From assembly GCA_002390525.1 (NCBI GenBank), contig DGPR01000008.1, positions 1 to 6,982 on the forward strand: 6,982 bases of DNA, given 5' to 3'. The DNA comes from Cellvibrionales bacterium UBA4435 (GTDB lineage: Bacteria; Pseudomonadota; Gammaproteobacteria; Pseudomonadales; Porticoccaceae). Under the pieces are notes generated by a model. It did not search any database. It was given only the letters and a program-made list of their open reading frames with translations, and was not told the DNA's origin. Below are positions 1 to 6,982 of this stretch, piece after piece; position 1 is the stretch's first letter, and each line of letters begins with the position of its first letter. The translations under genes were made by a program, and so were the position numbers.

Positions 1-1028
1 TTGTTGATTTAGGAAATAATGCTGAGGGCATTTTACCACGCGAAGAGTTAGTAGGTCGTGAAGTTTTTCGAGTAAATGATAGAATTAGGGCAATACTGCA
101 AGGTATTAATTCAGAAAACAGAGGGCCACAACTGTTGCTCAGCCGTAAATGTAATGAGATGCTTACAGAGCTATTTCGTATTGAGGTTCCAGAGGTATCT
201 GAACAGGTAATCGAGATTCGTGGTGCTGCAAGAGACCAAGGTTCGCGTGCAAAAATTGCAGTAAAAACAAATGACGGTAGAATCGACCCTATCGGAGCAT
301 GCGTAGGGATGAGGGGAGCAAGAGTTCAAGCTGTTTCTAATGAGCTTGATGGCGAGAGAATTGATATAGTTTTATGGGATGATAATCCAGCCCAACTTGT
401 TATTAACTCTATGGCTCCAGCTGAAGTTGAATCAATAGTAGTCGATGAAGAATCAAACTCAATGGATGTTGCGGTTTCAGAAAGCTCCTTGGCAATGGCT
501 ATAGGAAGAAGCGGGCAGAATGTGCGATTAGCGTCAGAGCTAACTGGTTGGAAGATAAGTGTTATGACAACTGATGAAGCTCAAGGCAAGCAAGATAAAG
601 AAGTTCATACGCTTATTAATTTATTCAAGGAAAAATTAGATATAGATCAGGATATTGCTACTGTTTTAGCCGAGGAAGGTTTTGCCTCCCTTGATGAGGT
701 CGCCTATGTCCCCTTGGAGGAAATGGCAGATATAGATGGATTTGATGAAGATTTAGTTGAAGAGTTGAGAACTAGAGCTAAGGATGCTTTGCTGACGATG
801 GCTCTTACATCCGATCAAGATCTTAAAAAACCGGCAGAAGACTTGCTTAAAATGGAAGGAATGGATCAGCAGCTTGCGGATAATCTAGCCAATTCAGGTA
901 TTATATCAATGGAAGATTTAGCAGAGCAAGCAGTTGATGATCTATTAGATATTGATGGTATGGACGAAAAAAGAGCAGCCAAGCTAATTATGATAGCCCG
1001 GGCTCCTTGGTTCGCCAATGAGGAATAA
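1..1028 (+). CDS. nusA: Transcription termination/antitermination factor NusA, 3' part (N-terminus outside window)
   Basis: NusA binds RNA polymerase and nascent RNA and modulates pausing, termination and antitermination. The frame is open from position 3 to the TAA at 1026-1028, giving 341 visible residues. E. coli NusA has 495, so roughly 150 N-terminal residues (the polymerase-binding domain and the start of S1) lie upstream. The visible order is: the end of the S1 domain ([12 protein letters not shown], then [10 protein letters not shown], nt 3-150); KH1 with its GMRG loop at nt 306-317; KH2 with GRSG at nt 504-515; and two acidic repeats at about nt 627-800 and 831-1007. Both acidic repeats being present fits the proteobacterial form; many other bacteria lack them. 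A TTG at 135 could be mistaken for a start, but it lies inside the conserved LLLSR stretch and the frame continues upstream. infB follows after 34 bases with no terminator-like hairpin, which supports cotranscription. Confidence 0.97.
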   Translation, partial: VDLGNNAEGILPREELVGREVFRVNDRIRAILQGINSENRGPQLLLSRKCNEMLTELFRIEVPEVSEQVIEIRGAARDQGSRAKIAVKTNDGRIDPIGACVGMRGARVQAVSNELDGERIDIVLWDDNPAQLVINSMAPAEVESIVVDEESNSMDVAVSESSLAMAIGRSGQNVRLASELTGWKISVMTTDEAQGKQDKEVHTLINLFKEKLDIDQDIATVLAEEGFASLDEVAYVPLEEMADIDGFDEDLVEELRTRAKDALLTMALTSDQDLKKPAEDLLKMEGMDQQLADNLANSGIISMEDLAEQAVDDLLDIDGMDEKRAAKLIMIARAPWFANEE

Positions 1029-1062
1029 GAATAACTCGAACAGTTTAAATTGAGGAATATTA

Positions 1063-3603
1063 ATGGCTAACGTTATTGTAAGCGAACTTGCCAATGTTGT
1101 AGGGACATCCGTGGATCGTCTTCTTAATCAAATGAAGGAAGCCGGGCTGCCTCAAGATCACGCTGATGCTGTTGTTGGAGACGAGGAAAAACAAATATTA
1201 TTAGCTTATTTAAAAAGTTTAAATAGTGATAAGTCAAGAGATCCAAAGCAAATAACACTCAAGCGTAAAACACTTAGTACATTAAAAACAAGTGCTGGAA
1301 GAAAAACAGTTAATGTCGAGGTGCGCAAAAAAAGGACTTATGTCAAGCATGAGGTACCTGTTGATACTGAGCAATCAGGGAATACAGATAAATTACCTAA
1401 AGCAGTTTCTACTAATGCTGAAGATGAGCTTCAAGCGACGACAATACAACGAACGGCACCTGAGATATCAGATGATAAAAGTTTAGAAAAATCCTCAATT
1501 GACGTAGTAGAAAAAGATCAATTAGATAACTTAAAAACAATAATTAAGCCAATCAAGAGTAATGATAATCCTGTTTTGGCAAAAGAAGTTCCTGATTCGG
1601 AAAAACCATCAAAAAAATATCAAAAAAATTATACAGCAGCTCCTATTGATGATGATAAAGAGGGAGAGCTGAAAAAACCTAAAAAACGAACTGCAACAAA
1701 AGAACCAAAACATAAAATTGTTGATTTACTTAAATCGGTTGATGATGAGATTGATGAAGAGAAGAAGCCACGACTACGAACCGGTATAAAGATTGCGAAA
1801 ATAAAAAATATCCATAAATTCAAAAAACCTGTAGATAAGATTACATATACTGTCGAAGTTCCCAAAGAGATTCTTGTTGTTGATTTAGCAAAAAAAATCT
1901 CAGTTAAATCAATTGTTGTTGTTAGGGCTCTGATGAGTTTGGGGTCTAATATTTCGGTTAACGAAATTTTGGATCAGGATACAGCAATCCTTGTTATCGA
2001 AGAGCTTGGACATAATGCAGTCGCAATATCTGATACAAGAGAAGAAGAGACGCTCATTGACAACTTAAAACTAGACGCGGATGAAGTGCTTAAACCACGT
2101 GCGCCAGTTGTTACAGTTATGGGCCATGTTGATCATGGTAAAACATCCTTACTTGATTACATAAGGAAAAGTCGTGTAGCTTCAGGTGAAGCCGGAGGTA
2201 TTACTCAACACATCGGTGCTTATCATGTAAACACTCCTAAAGGTATGGTTACGTTTTTAGATACACCAGGTCATGCAGCTTTTTCAGCAATGCGAGCACG
2301 TGGTGCAAAAAGTACGGATGTTATAATTTTGGTTGTTGCGGCTGATGACGGCGTTATGCCTCAAACTGAAGAGGCTATTCAACACGCTCGTGCGGCAGAT
2401 GTGGCACTGATTGTTGCAATAAATAAAATTGATAAAGAGGGATCTGATTCTGAAAGGGTTACTAATGAGCTATCAGCTATTGGTGTTATCTCCGAAAAAT
2501 GGGGAGGTGATACACAGTTTGTAGAGGTTTCGGCGCAAACTGGTGAAGGTATAGATAGTTTGATTGAGGCTATACTTTTACAGGCTGAATTACTTGAATT
2601 GAAAGCATCCTATACAGCACCTGCTACGGGTGTCGTTATTGAGTCTAGATTGGAAAAAGGTCGTGGTACAGTTGCAACTATATTGGTGCAATCTGGTAAA
2701 TTAAATAAAGGTGATTTAGTTCTTGCAGGAGAAAGTGTCGGTCGTATCCGTGCAATGACAGATCAAGCAGGTCGAGCGGTACAGGATGCTGGGCCCTCTA
2801 TTCCAGTTGAAATTTTAGGTTTAGATGCCCCACCAGCAGCTGGCGACCAATTCCTGGTTGTTGAGAATGAAAAAAAGGCCCGTGAACTAGCGGAGCTAAG
2901 ACAGAATAAAATCCGCAATGAAAGTGCGTCCTTAAAAAAATCTGCAAAGCTTGAAGAAATGTTTTCTAAGTTTGAAGGTGGAGAACAAAAAAGTAGACTC
3001 CCGATTGTTATTAAAGCAGATGTAAGAGGATCTTTAGAGGCCATTCTTACTGCTATAAAGGAAATGGGGAATGAGGAAGTAGAAGTAGAGGTTATATATT
3101 CAGGAGTTGGTGGAATAAGTGAGTCAGATATAAATCTAGCTATTTCATCACAAGCCGCAGTTATAGGTTTTAATGTTAGAGCCGATAATTCTGCTCGTCG
3201 TTTATCAGAAGATGAGCAATTAGATCTTCGATATTATAGTGTCATATACAATGTCTTAGATGATATACGCCAAGCTTTAGGAGGCCTGCTTTCTCCTGAA
3301 AAACGTGAAGATATACTCGGCATCGCTGAGGTTAGAGATGTATTTGGGTCACCTAAATTCGGGGCCATTGCTGGTTGTATGGTTATAGAGGGTTCAGTAT
3401 TTCGTAATAAGCCAATTCGTGTTTTAAGAGAGAGTATAGTGATTTATGAGGGAGAGTTAGAATCTTTGAGGCGCTTCAAAGATGAGGCTAGTGAAGTTCG
3501 TAACGGAGTTGAATGCGGAATTGGTGTGAAAGACTACAATGATATTAAAGCTGGTGATCAAATTGAAGTTTATGAAATTACAGAGATCGCAAGAAAACTA
3601 TAA
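1063..3603 (+). CDS. infB: Translation initiation factor IF2
   Basis: IF2 is the GTPase that brings fMet-tRNA to the 30S subunit and promotes 50S joining. The protein has 846 residues (E. coli 890). The ATG at 1063 has a GAGGA site (1052-1056) six bases upstream, and the product begins with a typical IF2 N-terminal domain (about 1-55), followed by the conserved LKRKT and VRKKRTYVK segments (66-95). A K/D/E-rich, low-complexity linker spans about 100-255. A second IF2_N domain follows (about 259-322). The G domain carries GHVDHGKT (354-361), [10 protein letters not shown] (378-387), DTPGH (400-404), NKID (454-457) and the G5 motif as SAQ rather than the commoner SAK (490-492). Domain II, domain III and the C-terminal fMet-tRNA-binding domain (about 765-846, with the conserved ECGIGV at 817-822) are all present. 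The shortening is in the linker, which varies between species. No catalytic residue appears lost. Confidence 0.98.
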   Translation: MANVIVSELANVVGTSVDRLLNQMKEAGLPQDHADAVVGDEEKQILLAYLKSLNSDKSRDPKQITLKRKTLSTLKTSAGRKTVNVEVRKKRTYVKHEVPVDTEQSGNTDKLPKAVSTNAEDELQATTIQRTAPEISDDKSLEKSSIDVVEKDQLDNLKTIIKPIKSNDNPVLAKEVPDSEKPSKKYQKNYTAAPIDDDKEGELKKPKKRTATKEPKHKIVDLLKSVDDEIDEEKKPRLRTGIKIAKIKNIHKFKKPVDKITYTVEVPKEILVVDLAKKISVKSIVVVRALMSLGSNISVNEILDQDTAILVIEELGHNAVAISDTREEETLIDNLKLDADEVLKPRAPVVTVMGHVDHGKTSLLDYIRKSRVASGEAGGITQHIGAYHVNTPKGMVTFLDTPGHAAFSAMRARGAKSTDVIILVVAADDGVMPQTEEAIQHARAADVALIVAINKIDKEGSDSERVTNELSAIGVISEKWGGDTQFVEVSAQTGEGIDSLIEAILLQAELLELKASYTAPATGVVIESRLEKGRGTVATILVQSGKLNKGDLVLAGESVGRIRAMTDQAGRAVQDAGPSIPVEILGLDAPPAAGDQFLVVENEKKARELAELRQNKIRNESASLKKSAKLEEMFSKFEGGEQKSRLPIVIKADVRGSLEAILTAIKEMGNEEVEVEVIYSGVGGISESDINLAISSQAAVIGFNVRADNSARRLSEDEQLDLRYYSVIYNVLDDIRQALGGLLSPEKREDILGIAEVRDVFGSPKFGAIAGCMVIEGSVFRNKPIRVLRESIVIYEGELESLRRFKDEASEVRNGVECGIGVKDYNDIKAGDQIEVYEITEIARKL

Positions 3604-3621
3604 ATTAGGGGGCTCAGATTT

Positions 3622-4035
3622 ATGCCAAGAGAGTTCACTAGAAAAGATAGGGTGTCCGATGCTCTTCAAAGAGAGTTGTCTCGATTGATCCGTGATGAGG
3701 TTAGAGATCCTAGACTCAAAATGACTAACATCACTGGTGTTGAAGTTAGTCGAGACTTAAGTAGTGCAAAAGTCTATGTAACTTTTATTGGGTCTAACTC
3801 AGAAGAGGCAGGACATGATGCTACTGCAATTTTAAATGGTGCAGTCGGTTTCCTGAGAACCAGAATTGCCTCTGAGATGAAGTTGAGGGTAACGCCAAAA
3901 ATACGATTTATATATGATATTACTGGAAAAAGAGGGCAAGATTTAGCTGCCCTTATAGAGCAGTCTATATATTTGGATGAAAAACATAAATTTATACCAA
4001 GTCAAACGTCTGAAAAATTTGACGAGGACGTCTGA
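3622..4035 (+). CDS. rbfA: 30S ribosome-binding factor RbfA
   Basis: RbfA is a small KH-like protein that binds the immature 30S subunit near the 5' end helix of 16S rRNA and is needed for late maturation and for growth in the cold. The product has 137 residues, close to E. coli's 133. Family signatures are DPRL (29-32), SRDLSSAKVYV (43-53), GFLR (76-79) and the strand LRVTPKIRFIYD (88-99). The last 15 or so residues are a loose polar, acidic tail, as is common in the family. The ATG at 3622 has a strong purine-rich site (AGGGGG, 3607-3612) nine bases upstream. It begins 18 bases after the infB stop, and truB starts two bases after its own stop, so the three are probably translated from one message. 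Confidence 0.96.
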   Translation: MPREFTRKDRVSDALQRELSRLIRDEVRDPRLKMTNITGVEVSRDLSSAKVYVTFIGSNSEEAGHDATAILNGAVGFLRTRIASEMKLRVTPKIRFIYDITGKRGQDLAALIEQSIYLDEKHKFIPSQTSEKFDEDV

Positions 4036-4040
4036 AATTG
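4023..4040 (+). promoter_or_regulatory. Ribosome binding site and TTG start of truB, inside the rbfA 3' end
   Basis: The site CGAGGA (4023-4028) lies in the last rbfA codons, with the rbfA TGA at 4033-4035 between it and the TTG start at 4038-4040. No in-frame ATG is found before the conserved NGILLLNK segment, so TTG is the only start giving a full-length TruB N-terminus. A rare start codon placed two bases after the preceding stop suggests translational coupling, in which ribosomes ending rbfA re-initiate on truB. The coupling itself is inference. Confidence 0.7.
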
Positions 4041-4970
4041 GGACGCCGGAATAAAGGACGTCAAGTTAATGGAATTTTGTTGCTAAATAAAGCTTTAGGT
4101 GTTTCATCGAATAAAGCCTTACAAGAGGTCAAGCATTTATATCATGCAGCTAAAGCTGGACATACAGGTACTCTCGATCCTTTAGCTACAGGAATTCTGC
4201 CAATTTGCTTTGGGGAGGCAACAAAGTTTACTCAGTTTCTTTTAGATGCTGATAAAAAGTATAGCGCGACCGTTAGGTTTGGTATTTCTACTTCTAGCGG
4301 CGATGCAGGAAGTAAAATTATCTCTGAATCTGGCGCTATAAATTTAAATATAGAAAAAATTAATAGTACTCTGGCTAGGTTTCGTGGAAAAATTCTTCAG
4401 GTCCCCTCAATGTACTCGGCACTCAAGCATGAAGGCGTGAGGCTTTATGAGTTGGCTAGAAAGGGTATAAATGTAGATAGAAAAGCACGAAGTATAGAAA
4501 TTTATTCATTGGAGATAATTAACTTTCGTCCAGGCGAGTTTCCAGAGGCAGATTTTAAAGTTCATTGTAGCAAAGGTACTTACATAAGAAGTTTGGCTGA
4601 AGATATTGGGATATCACTAGGATGCGGCGCTTATATTACAAATTTACATAGAGATGCTGTTGGAGAATTTAATAATAATGACTCTATTACACAAAAAGAA
4701 TTAGAGTCCATAAAAAAATCAGACTTGATGAATGATCTAGATTCCCTTTTAAGACCAATAGATGCTGGAATCCAGCACCTTATGAAGGCAAACTTAACTG
4801 AAGATGCAACTTTTTATTTTTGCCGAGGACAACCTGTAGTGGTACCTCAGACCTTTCATGAAAGCAAAGAAGGAGATATAGTGCGCGTCTTCCAACAGGA
4901 AGGTTTATTTATAGGTGTTGGTGAGATATCAGCTGATGGTAAACTTGCACCAAAGCGTTTAATAGTTTGA
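4038..4970 (+). CDS. truB: tRNA pseudouridine(55) synthase TruB
   Basis: TruB converts uridine 55 in the T-loop of nearly all tRNAs to pseudouridine and also acts as a tRNA-folding chaperone. The 310-residue product (E. coli 314) starts at TTG with MGRRNKGRQVNG, matching the basic family N-terminus. The catalytic aspartate is D47 in GHTGTLDPLATG. Other expected active-site residues are present: Y75 (E. coli Y76), D89 (E. coli D90) and R184 in KGTYIRSL (E. coli R181). A C-terminal PUA-like domain spans about 250-310, ending in GEISADGKLAPKRLIV. Two family motifs are altered: the usual KPxG near residue 20 reads KALG, and the TDTxD stretch before D89 reads TSSGD. Because the catalytic residues are intact, an active enzyme is still the best reading. 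It is the last gene of the tightly packed block, before a 74-base gap. Confidence 0.96.
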   Translation: MGRRNKGRQVNGILLLNKALGVSSNKALQEVKHLYHAAKAGHTGTLDPLATGILPICFGEATKFTQFLLDADKKYSATVRFGISTSSGDAGSKIISESGAINLNIEKINSTLARFRGKILQVPSMYSALKHEGVRLYELARKGINVDRKARSIEIYSLEIINFRPGEFPEADFKVHCSKGTYIRSLAEDIGISLGCGAYITNLHRDAVGEFNNNDSITQKELESIKKSDLMNDLDSLLRPIDAGIQHLMKANLTEDATFYFCRGQPVVVPQTFHESKEGDIVRVFQQEGLFIGVGEISADGKLAPKRLIV

Positions 4971-4977
4971 TTTAGTG

Positions 4978-4983
4978 TAAAAT
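4978..4983 (+). promoter_or_regulatory. Possible -10 box of an rpsO promoter
   Basis: TAAAAT matches the sigma-70 -10 consensus at five of six positions, and TG lies directly before it. No convincing -35 element stands at 16-18 bases upstream (GCGTTT at 4955-4960), so the call rests on one box. A transcript would start near 4990, at the base of the leader hairpin described next. In E. coli rpsO has its own promoter in this same gap, which raises the prior. In AT-rich DNA such a hexamer can occur by chance. Confidence 0.3.
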
Positions 4984-4987
4984 AGTA

Positions 4988-5034
4988 GTGTATCTGTAAA
5001 TATGCACGGGTACCCTTTTTTTAAACCGCATATT
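4988..5034 (+). promoter_or_regulatory. rpsO leader with two alternative hairpins before the ribosome binding site
   Basis: Two stems can form here but not together, because they share bases 5002-5005. Stem A pairs GTGTAT (4988-4993) with ATGCAC (5002-5007) around an eight-base loop, with one G-U pair. Stem B pairs AATATGC (4999-5005) with GCATATT (5028-5034), a perfect seven-base match around a 22-base loop, and it ends exactly where the GGAG site (5035-5038) begins. The loop of B holds the palindrome GGGTACCC (5008-5015) and a run of seven T. In E. coli, S15 represses its own translation by binding a pseudoknot in the rpsO leader that exists in equilibrium with hairpins. The position and the switch-like pairing here are compatible with that, but I cannot show the S15 contact bases. 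Confidence 0.4.
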
Positions 5035-5044
5035 GGAGAAATGT

Positions 5045-5311
5045 ATGTTAAGTGCAGATGAAAAAAAAGTAATTGTTGAAGAAAATTCAACAGCTAAAGG
5101 AGACACTGGGTCTCCAGAAGTTCAAATATCTTTGTTAACAGCAAATATAAATAAACTTCAAGAGCACTTTGGTGCTCACAAGAAAGATCACCATTCACGA
5201 CGTGGCTTAATTCGTATGGTTAACCAGCGCAGAAAGTTGCTAGATTATTTAAAAATTAAAGATGTTGCTCGATACGTAAAACTTATTAAGAAGCTTGAGT
5301 TACGCCGATAG
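5045..5311 (+). CDS. rpsO: 30S ribosomal protein S15
   Basis: S15 binds the central domain of 16S rRNA early in 30S assembly and contributes to a bridge to the 50S subunit. The product has 88 residues (E. coli 89, counting Met). It shows DTGSPEVQ (20-27), the rRNA-binding segment [11 protein letters not shown] (45-55), QRRKLLDYL (61-69) and the usual LELRR-type end. The ATG at 5045 is chosen because GGAG (5035-5038) lies six bases upstream and the protein then begins where the family does. An in-frame TTG at 5033 would add four residues and overlap the ribosome binding site itself, so it is rejected. In gammaproteobacteria rpsO is commonly followed by pnp, as here, and is often transcribed both from the operon and from its own promoter. 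Confidence 0.97.
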   Translation: MLSADEKKVIVEENSTAKGDTGSPEVQISLLTANINKLQEHFGAHKKDHHSRRGLIRMVNQRRKLLDYLKIKDVARYVKLIKKLELRR

Positions 5312-5325
5312 TAATATCTTGGTGT
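5302..5325 (+). terminator. Hairpin over the rpsO stop codon, possible weak terminator
   Basis: ACGCC plus GATA (5302-5310) pairs with TATC plus GGTGT (5315-5325). The loop is GTAA, two T bulge out at 5319-5320, and one pair is G-U, giving nine pairs in all. The rpsO TAG (5309-5311) sits at the top of the stem. Only a short GTTT follows (5327-5330), so this is a poor intrinsic terminator by itself. It could be the partial rpsO terminator known from E. coli, or a 3' end that protects the rpsO message after processing. Translating ribosomes would melt it. Confidence 0.3.
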
Positions 5326-5328
5326 CGT

Positions 5329-5360
5329 TTGAAGAAAACTCATACGATTATGATTATAAG
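5329..5360 (+). promoter_or_regulatory. Possible pnp promoter
   Basis: TTGAAG (5329-5334) resembles a -35 box at four of six positions, and GATTAT lies 17 bases further on (5352-5357, four of six). Overlapping -10-like hexamers are TATGAT (5349-5354) and TATAAG (5355-5360), each five of six but with spacings of 14 and 20. The region is A/T-rich, so no single box is certain. The location, after rpsO and just before the base of the long hairpin at 5361, is where E. coli pnp has its own promoter. Confidence 0.3.
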
Positions 5361-5502
5361 GAAGCTAAAGAAATGCCTTTTTATTTTATGGCTGATCGAG
5401 TTACCTATAATTCACTTGAAAAAGAAATCCTTTCAACAAGGAATTTTATTGAGTATTTATTGGTAACACGAGCAGTTTATTTTGGGTATTTTAGAGAGCT
5501 TT
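5361..5502 (+). promoter_or_regulatory. Long imperfect hairpin in the pnp leader, likely RNase III site for PNPase autoregulation
   Basis: Most of the gap between rpsO and pnp folds back on itself. From base to tip, 5361-5366 pairs with 5497-5502, and 5370-5378 with 5484-5492. A U-rich internal loop follows. Then 5392-5405 pairs with 5462-5475 (12 of 14, including the six-pair GTTACC/GGTAAC), 5407-5410 with 5457-5460, 5414-5419 with 5449-5454, and 5421-5424 with 5444-5447. The tip is TCCTT (5428-5432) with AAGGA (5438-5442) around the loop TCAAC. I count about 45 pairs including some G-U. In E. coli, RNase III cuts a long stem in this position and PNPase then destabilises its own message. The same role here is inferred from position and shape. 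The distal end of the element is 30 bases before the pnp ATG. Confidence 0.75.
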
Positions 5503-5532
5503 ATGATATGAAAACTACTAGGAAAAAATCAT

Positions 5533-6982
5533 ATGAAACCTGTTACAAAAACATTTCAGTATGGAGATCATACTGTAACACTTGAAACCGGACGTATTGC
5601 ACGTCAAGCAACTGCAGCAGTTTTATGCACTATGGATAAGACTGCAGTTCTTTGTACAGTTGTTGCTAATAAAGAAGCTAAGGATGGACAAGATTTTTTC
5701 CCTCTAGGCGTCCATTACATAGAGAAAGCTTATGCAGCTGGAAAGATCCCTGGAGGGTTTTTCAAACGAGAAGGACGACCTAATGAAAAGGAAACCCTTA
5801 CATCTCGTTTAATAGATAGACCTATTCGCCCACTTTTTCCAGATGGCTTTAAGAATGAAGTACAAGTAGTCTGCACCGTTGTTTCTGCAGAAAAAAATAT
5901 CGATCCAGATATTGTTGCTATGATCGGTGTATCAGCAGCCTTATCGATTTCTGGAATACCTTTCAATGGCCCTATTGGTGGTGCTCGTGTTGGGTATAAG
6001 TCAGATGTTGGCTATATGCTTAATCCAACTTACTCTGACTTAACCGAATCAGAGCTGGATATGGTTGTAGCAGGTACCCAGGACGCAGTATTGATGGTGG
6101 AGTCTGAGGCAAGTGAGCTTCCTGAGGATACTATGTTGGGAGCAGTACTTTTTGCCCACCAAGAAATGCAAGCTGTGATCAAGGTTATTGCCGACTTAGC
6201 TGATTCAGTATCTAAACCAAGCTGGGATTGGCAGCCAGCTCCTGAGAATACGGAACTAGCAGAAGCATTAAGCGATAGAATTGGTGATGATCTAGATGTG
6301 GCTTATCGCACCATAGATAAGCAAGATCGAGTTGCTCAGTTAGATGTTCTTCGTACTGATGCAATGAAATTAGTTGGTGAAGTTGACGGTATTAGCGAGG
6401 AAGATATTCGAGACGGCTTTAAGAAACTTGAGAAAAAAATAGTTCGTGGACGTATTACAAGAGGTGAACCTCGGATAGATGGAAGGGATAGCAAAACTGT
6501 CAGAGCAATTAATGTAGAAACTAGTTTACTTTCAAAAGCACATGGTACAGCTTTATTTACCCGTGGGGAAACCCAAGCTTTAGTTACTACAACTTTGGGG
6601 TCTATGAGAGATGTCCAGTTGATTGACGCATTGGAAGGAAAGAGAGAAGATCCTTTTATGCTCCATTACAATTTTCCTCCATATTCTGTTGGAGAGTGCG
6701 GTCGTATGGGCTTTACGGGAAGACGTGAAGTTGGTCATGGTAGATTAGCTAGACGTGGTATTGCAGCGGTACTGCCTTCAACTGAAGAATTTCCTTATGC
6801 GATACGTGTAGTATCTGAAATCACAGAGTCTAATGGATCGAGTTCAATGGCTTCGGTATGTGGGGCTAGCCTTGCATTAATGGACGCTGGCGTTCCCCTT
6901 AAAGCTCCAGTAGCTGGGATCGCTATGGGTTTAGTTAAAGAAGAGAGTGGATTTGCAATATTAACAGATATCTTAGGTGATG
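5533..6982 (+). CDS. pnp: Polynucleotide phosphorylase (PNPase), 5' part, runs off the window end
   Basis: PNPase is a trimeric 3'-5' exoribonuclease that uses phosphate to release nucleoside diphosphates. It works in mRNA decay, often within the degradosome. The ATG at 5533 has AGGA (5520-5523) nine bases upstream, and an in-frame TGA at 5509-5511 with no start codon between fixes it as the start. The 483 visible residues cover the first RNase PH domain (about 1-140, with GQDFFPL and FFKREGRP), the linking helical domain (about 150-300) and most of the second, catalytic RNase PH domain. That domain includes [11 protein letters not shown] (342-352), [11 protein letters not shown] (378-388), RR at 397-398, H402, and the phosphate-binding SNGSSSMA (433-440). 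D483, the last full codon, aligns with catalytic D486 of E. coli. The second catalytic aspartate and the KH and S1 RNA-binding domains lie beyond the window. No frame break is seen. Confidence 0.97.
   Translation, partial: MKPVTKTFQYGDHTVTLETGRIARQATAAVLCTMDKTAVLCTVVANKEAKDGQDFFPLGVHYIEKAYAAGKIPGGFFKREGRPNEKETLTSRLIDRPIRPLFPDGFKNEVQVVCTVVSAEKNIDPDIVAMIGVSAALSISGIPFNGPIGGARVGYKSDVGYMLNPTYSDLTESELDMVVAGTQDAVLMVESEASELPEDTMLGAVLFAHQEMQAVIKVIADLADSVSKPSWDWQPAPENTELAEALSDRIGDDLDVAYRTIDKQDRVAQLDVLRTDAMKLVGEVDGISEEDIRDGFKKLEKKIVRGRITRGEPRIDGRDSKTVRAINVETSLLSKAHGTALFTRGETQALVTTTLGSMRDVQLIDALEGKREDPFMLHYNFPPYSVGECGRMGFTGRREVGHGRLARRGIAAVLPSTEEFPYAIRVVSEITESNGSSSMASVCGASLALMDAGVPLKAPVAGIAMGLVKEESGFAILTDILGD

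Noticed and set aside
135..137. TTG at 135 as the start of a short NusA-like gene
   Set aside because: The same frame is open to the window start and encodes conserved S1-domain sequence, so this is one gene cut by the window edge.
1629..3044. Reverse-strand open frames at 1629-1865 and 2763-3044, and a + strand one at 1292-1486
   Set aside because: All lie fully inside infB in other frames, have no ribosome binding site of note and no recognisable product; they are shadows of the real gene.
5008..5022. GGGTACCC followed by seven T as an intrinsic terminator after truB
   Set aside because: The palindrome has no room for a loop beyond a two-pair stem, so no stable hairpin precedes the T run. 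It is also only 22 bases before the rpsO start, inside the likely leader.
5033..5044. TTG at 5033 as the rpsO start, adding four residues
   Set aside because: It overlaps the GGAG site serving ATG 5045, has no site of its own, and the extra residues are absent from the family.
5406..5411. A perfect TATAAT hexamer as the pnp -10 box
   Set aside because: There is no usable -35 at 15-19 bases upstream, it lies within the 5' arm of the hairpin so a transcript from it would lose half the stem, and such hexamers are frequent by chance in AT-rich DNA.
5295..5585. An open frame of 96 codons (or 70 from ATG 5373 with AAGGA ten bases upstream) spanning the rpsO-pnp gap
   Set aside because: It starts inside rpsO at TTG, overlaps the first 53 bases of pnp, resembles no protein family I know, and most of it is explained by the two arms of the long hairpin. 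Lack of stops is suggestive but not enough; ribosome profiling would settle it.
5730..5966. Reverse-strand open frame inside pnp
   Set aside because: It is antisense to well conserved PNPase sequence, with no recognisable product.

Overview
This window is a stretch of chromosome from a bacterium, most likely an AT-rich gammaproteobacterium. It carries six genes in the order nusA-infB-rbfA-truB-rpsO-pnp, all on the + strand. That order is the classic transcription/translation/RNA-decay operon of Gammaproteobacteria. The proteins resemble the E. coli ones recalled from memory along most of their length, and TGA is used as a normal stop (truB, rbfA). The A/T bias, strong at third codon positions, points to an AT-rich lineage. 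I cannot name a genus from the sequence alone.

Layout: positions 1-1028 hold the 3' two thirds of nusA (its start lies before the window). infB (1063-3603) encodes initiation factor IF2, and rbfA (3622-4035) encodes a 30S maturation factor. truB (4038-4970) encodes the tRNA U55 pseudouridine synthase and starts at TTG only two bases after the rbfA stop. A 74-base gap (4971-5044) with a possible promoter and a foldable leader precedes rpsO (5045-5311, ribosomal protein S15). A 221-base gap (5312-5532) separates rpsO from pnp (5533 to beyond the window end), which encodes polynucleotide phosphorylase.

The genes form one functional group. NusA controls RNA polymerase pausing and antitermination, IF2 starts translation, RbfA and S15 serve 30S assembly, TruB modifies tRNA, and PNPase degrades RNA. 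The first four genes are tightly packed (gaps of 34, 18 and 2 bases), with no terminator visible between them. The last two each have their own leader.

The most informative non-coding feature is the rpsO-pnp gap. Positions 5361-5502 fold on paper into one long, imperfect hairpin of about 45 base pairs capped by a five-base loop. It sits where E. coli pnp has its RNase III-cleaved autoregulatory stem. The rpsO leader also has two mutually exclusive small hairpins just before the ribosome binding site, compatible with S15 autoregulation. I found no mobile element, CRISPR array, tRNA or rRNA gene, and nothing that looks like a new multi-gene system. The window is an ordinary housekeeping operon whose interest lies in its regulatory RNA.
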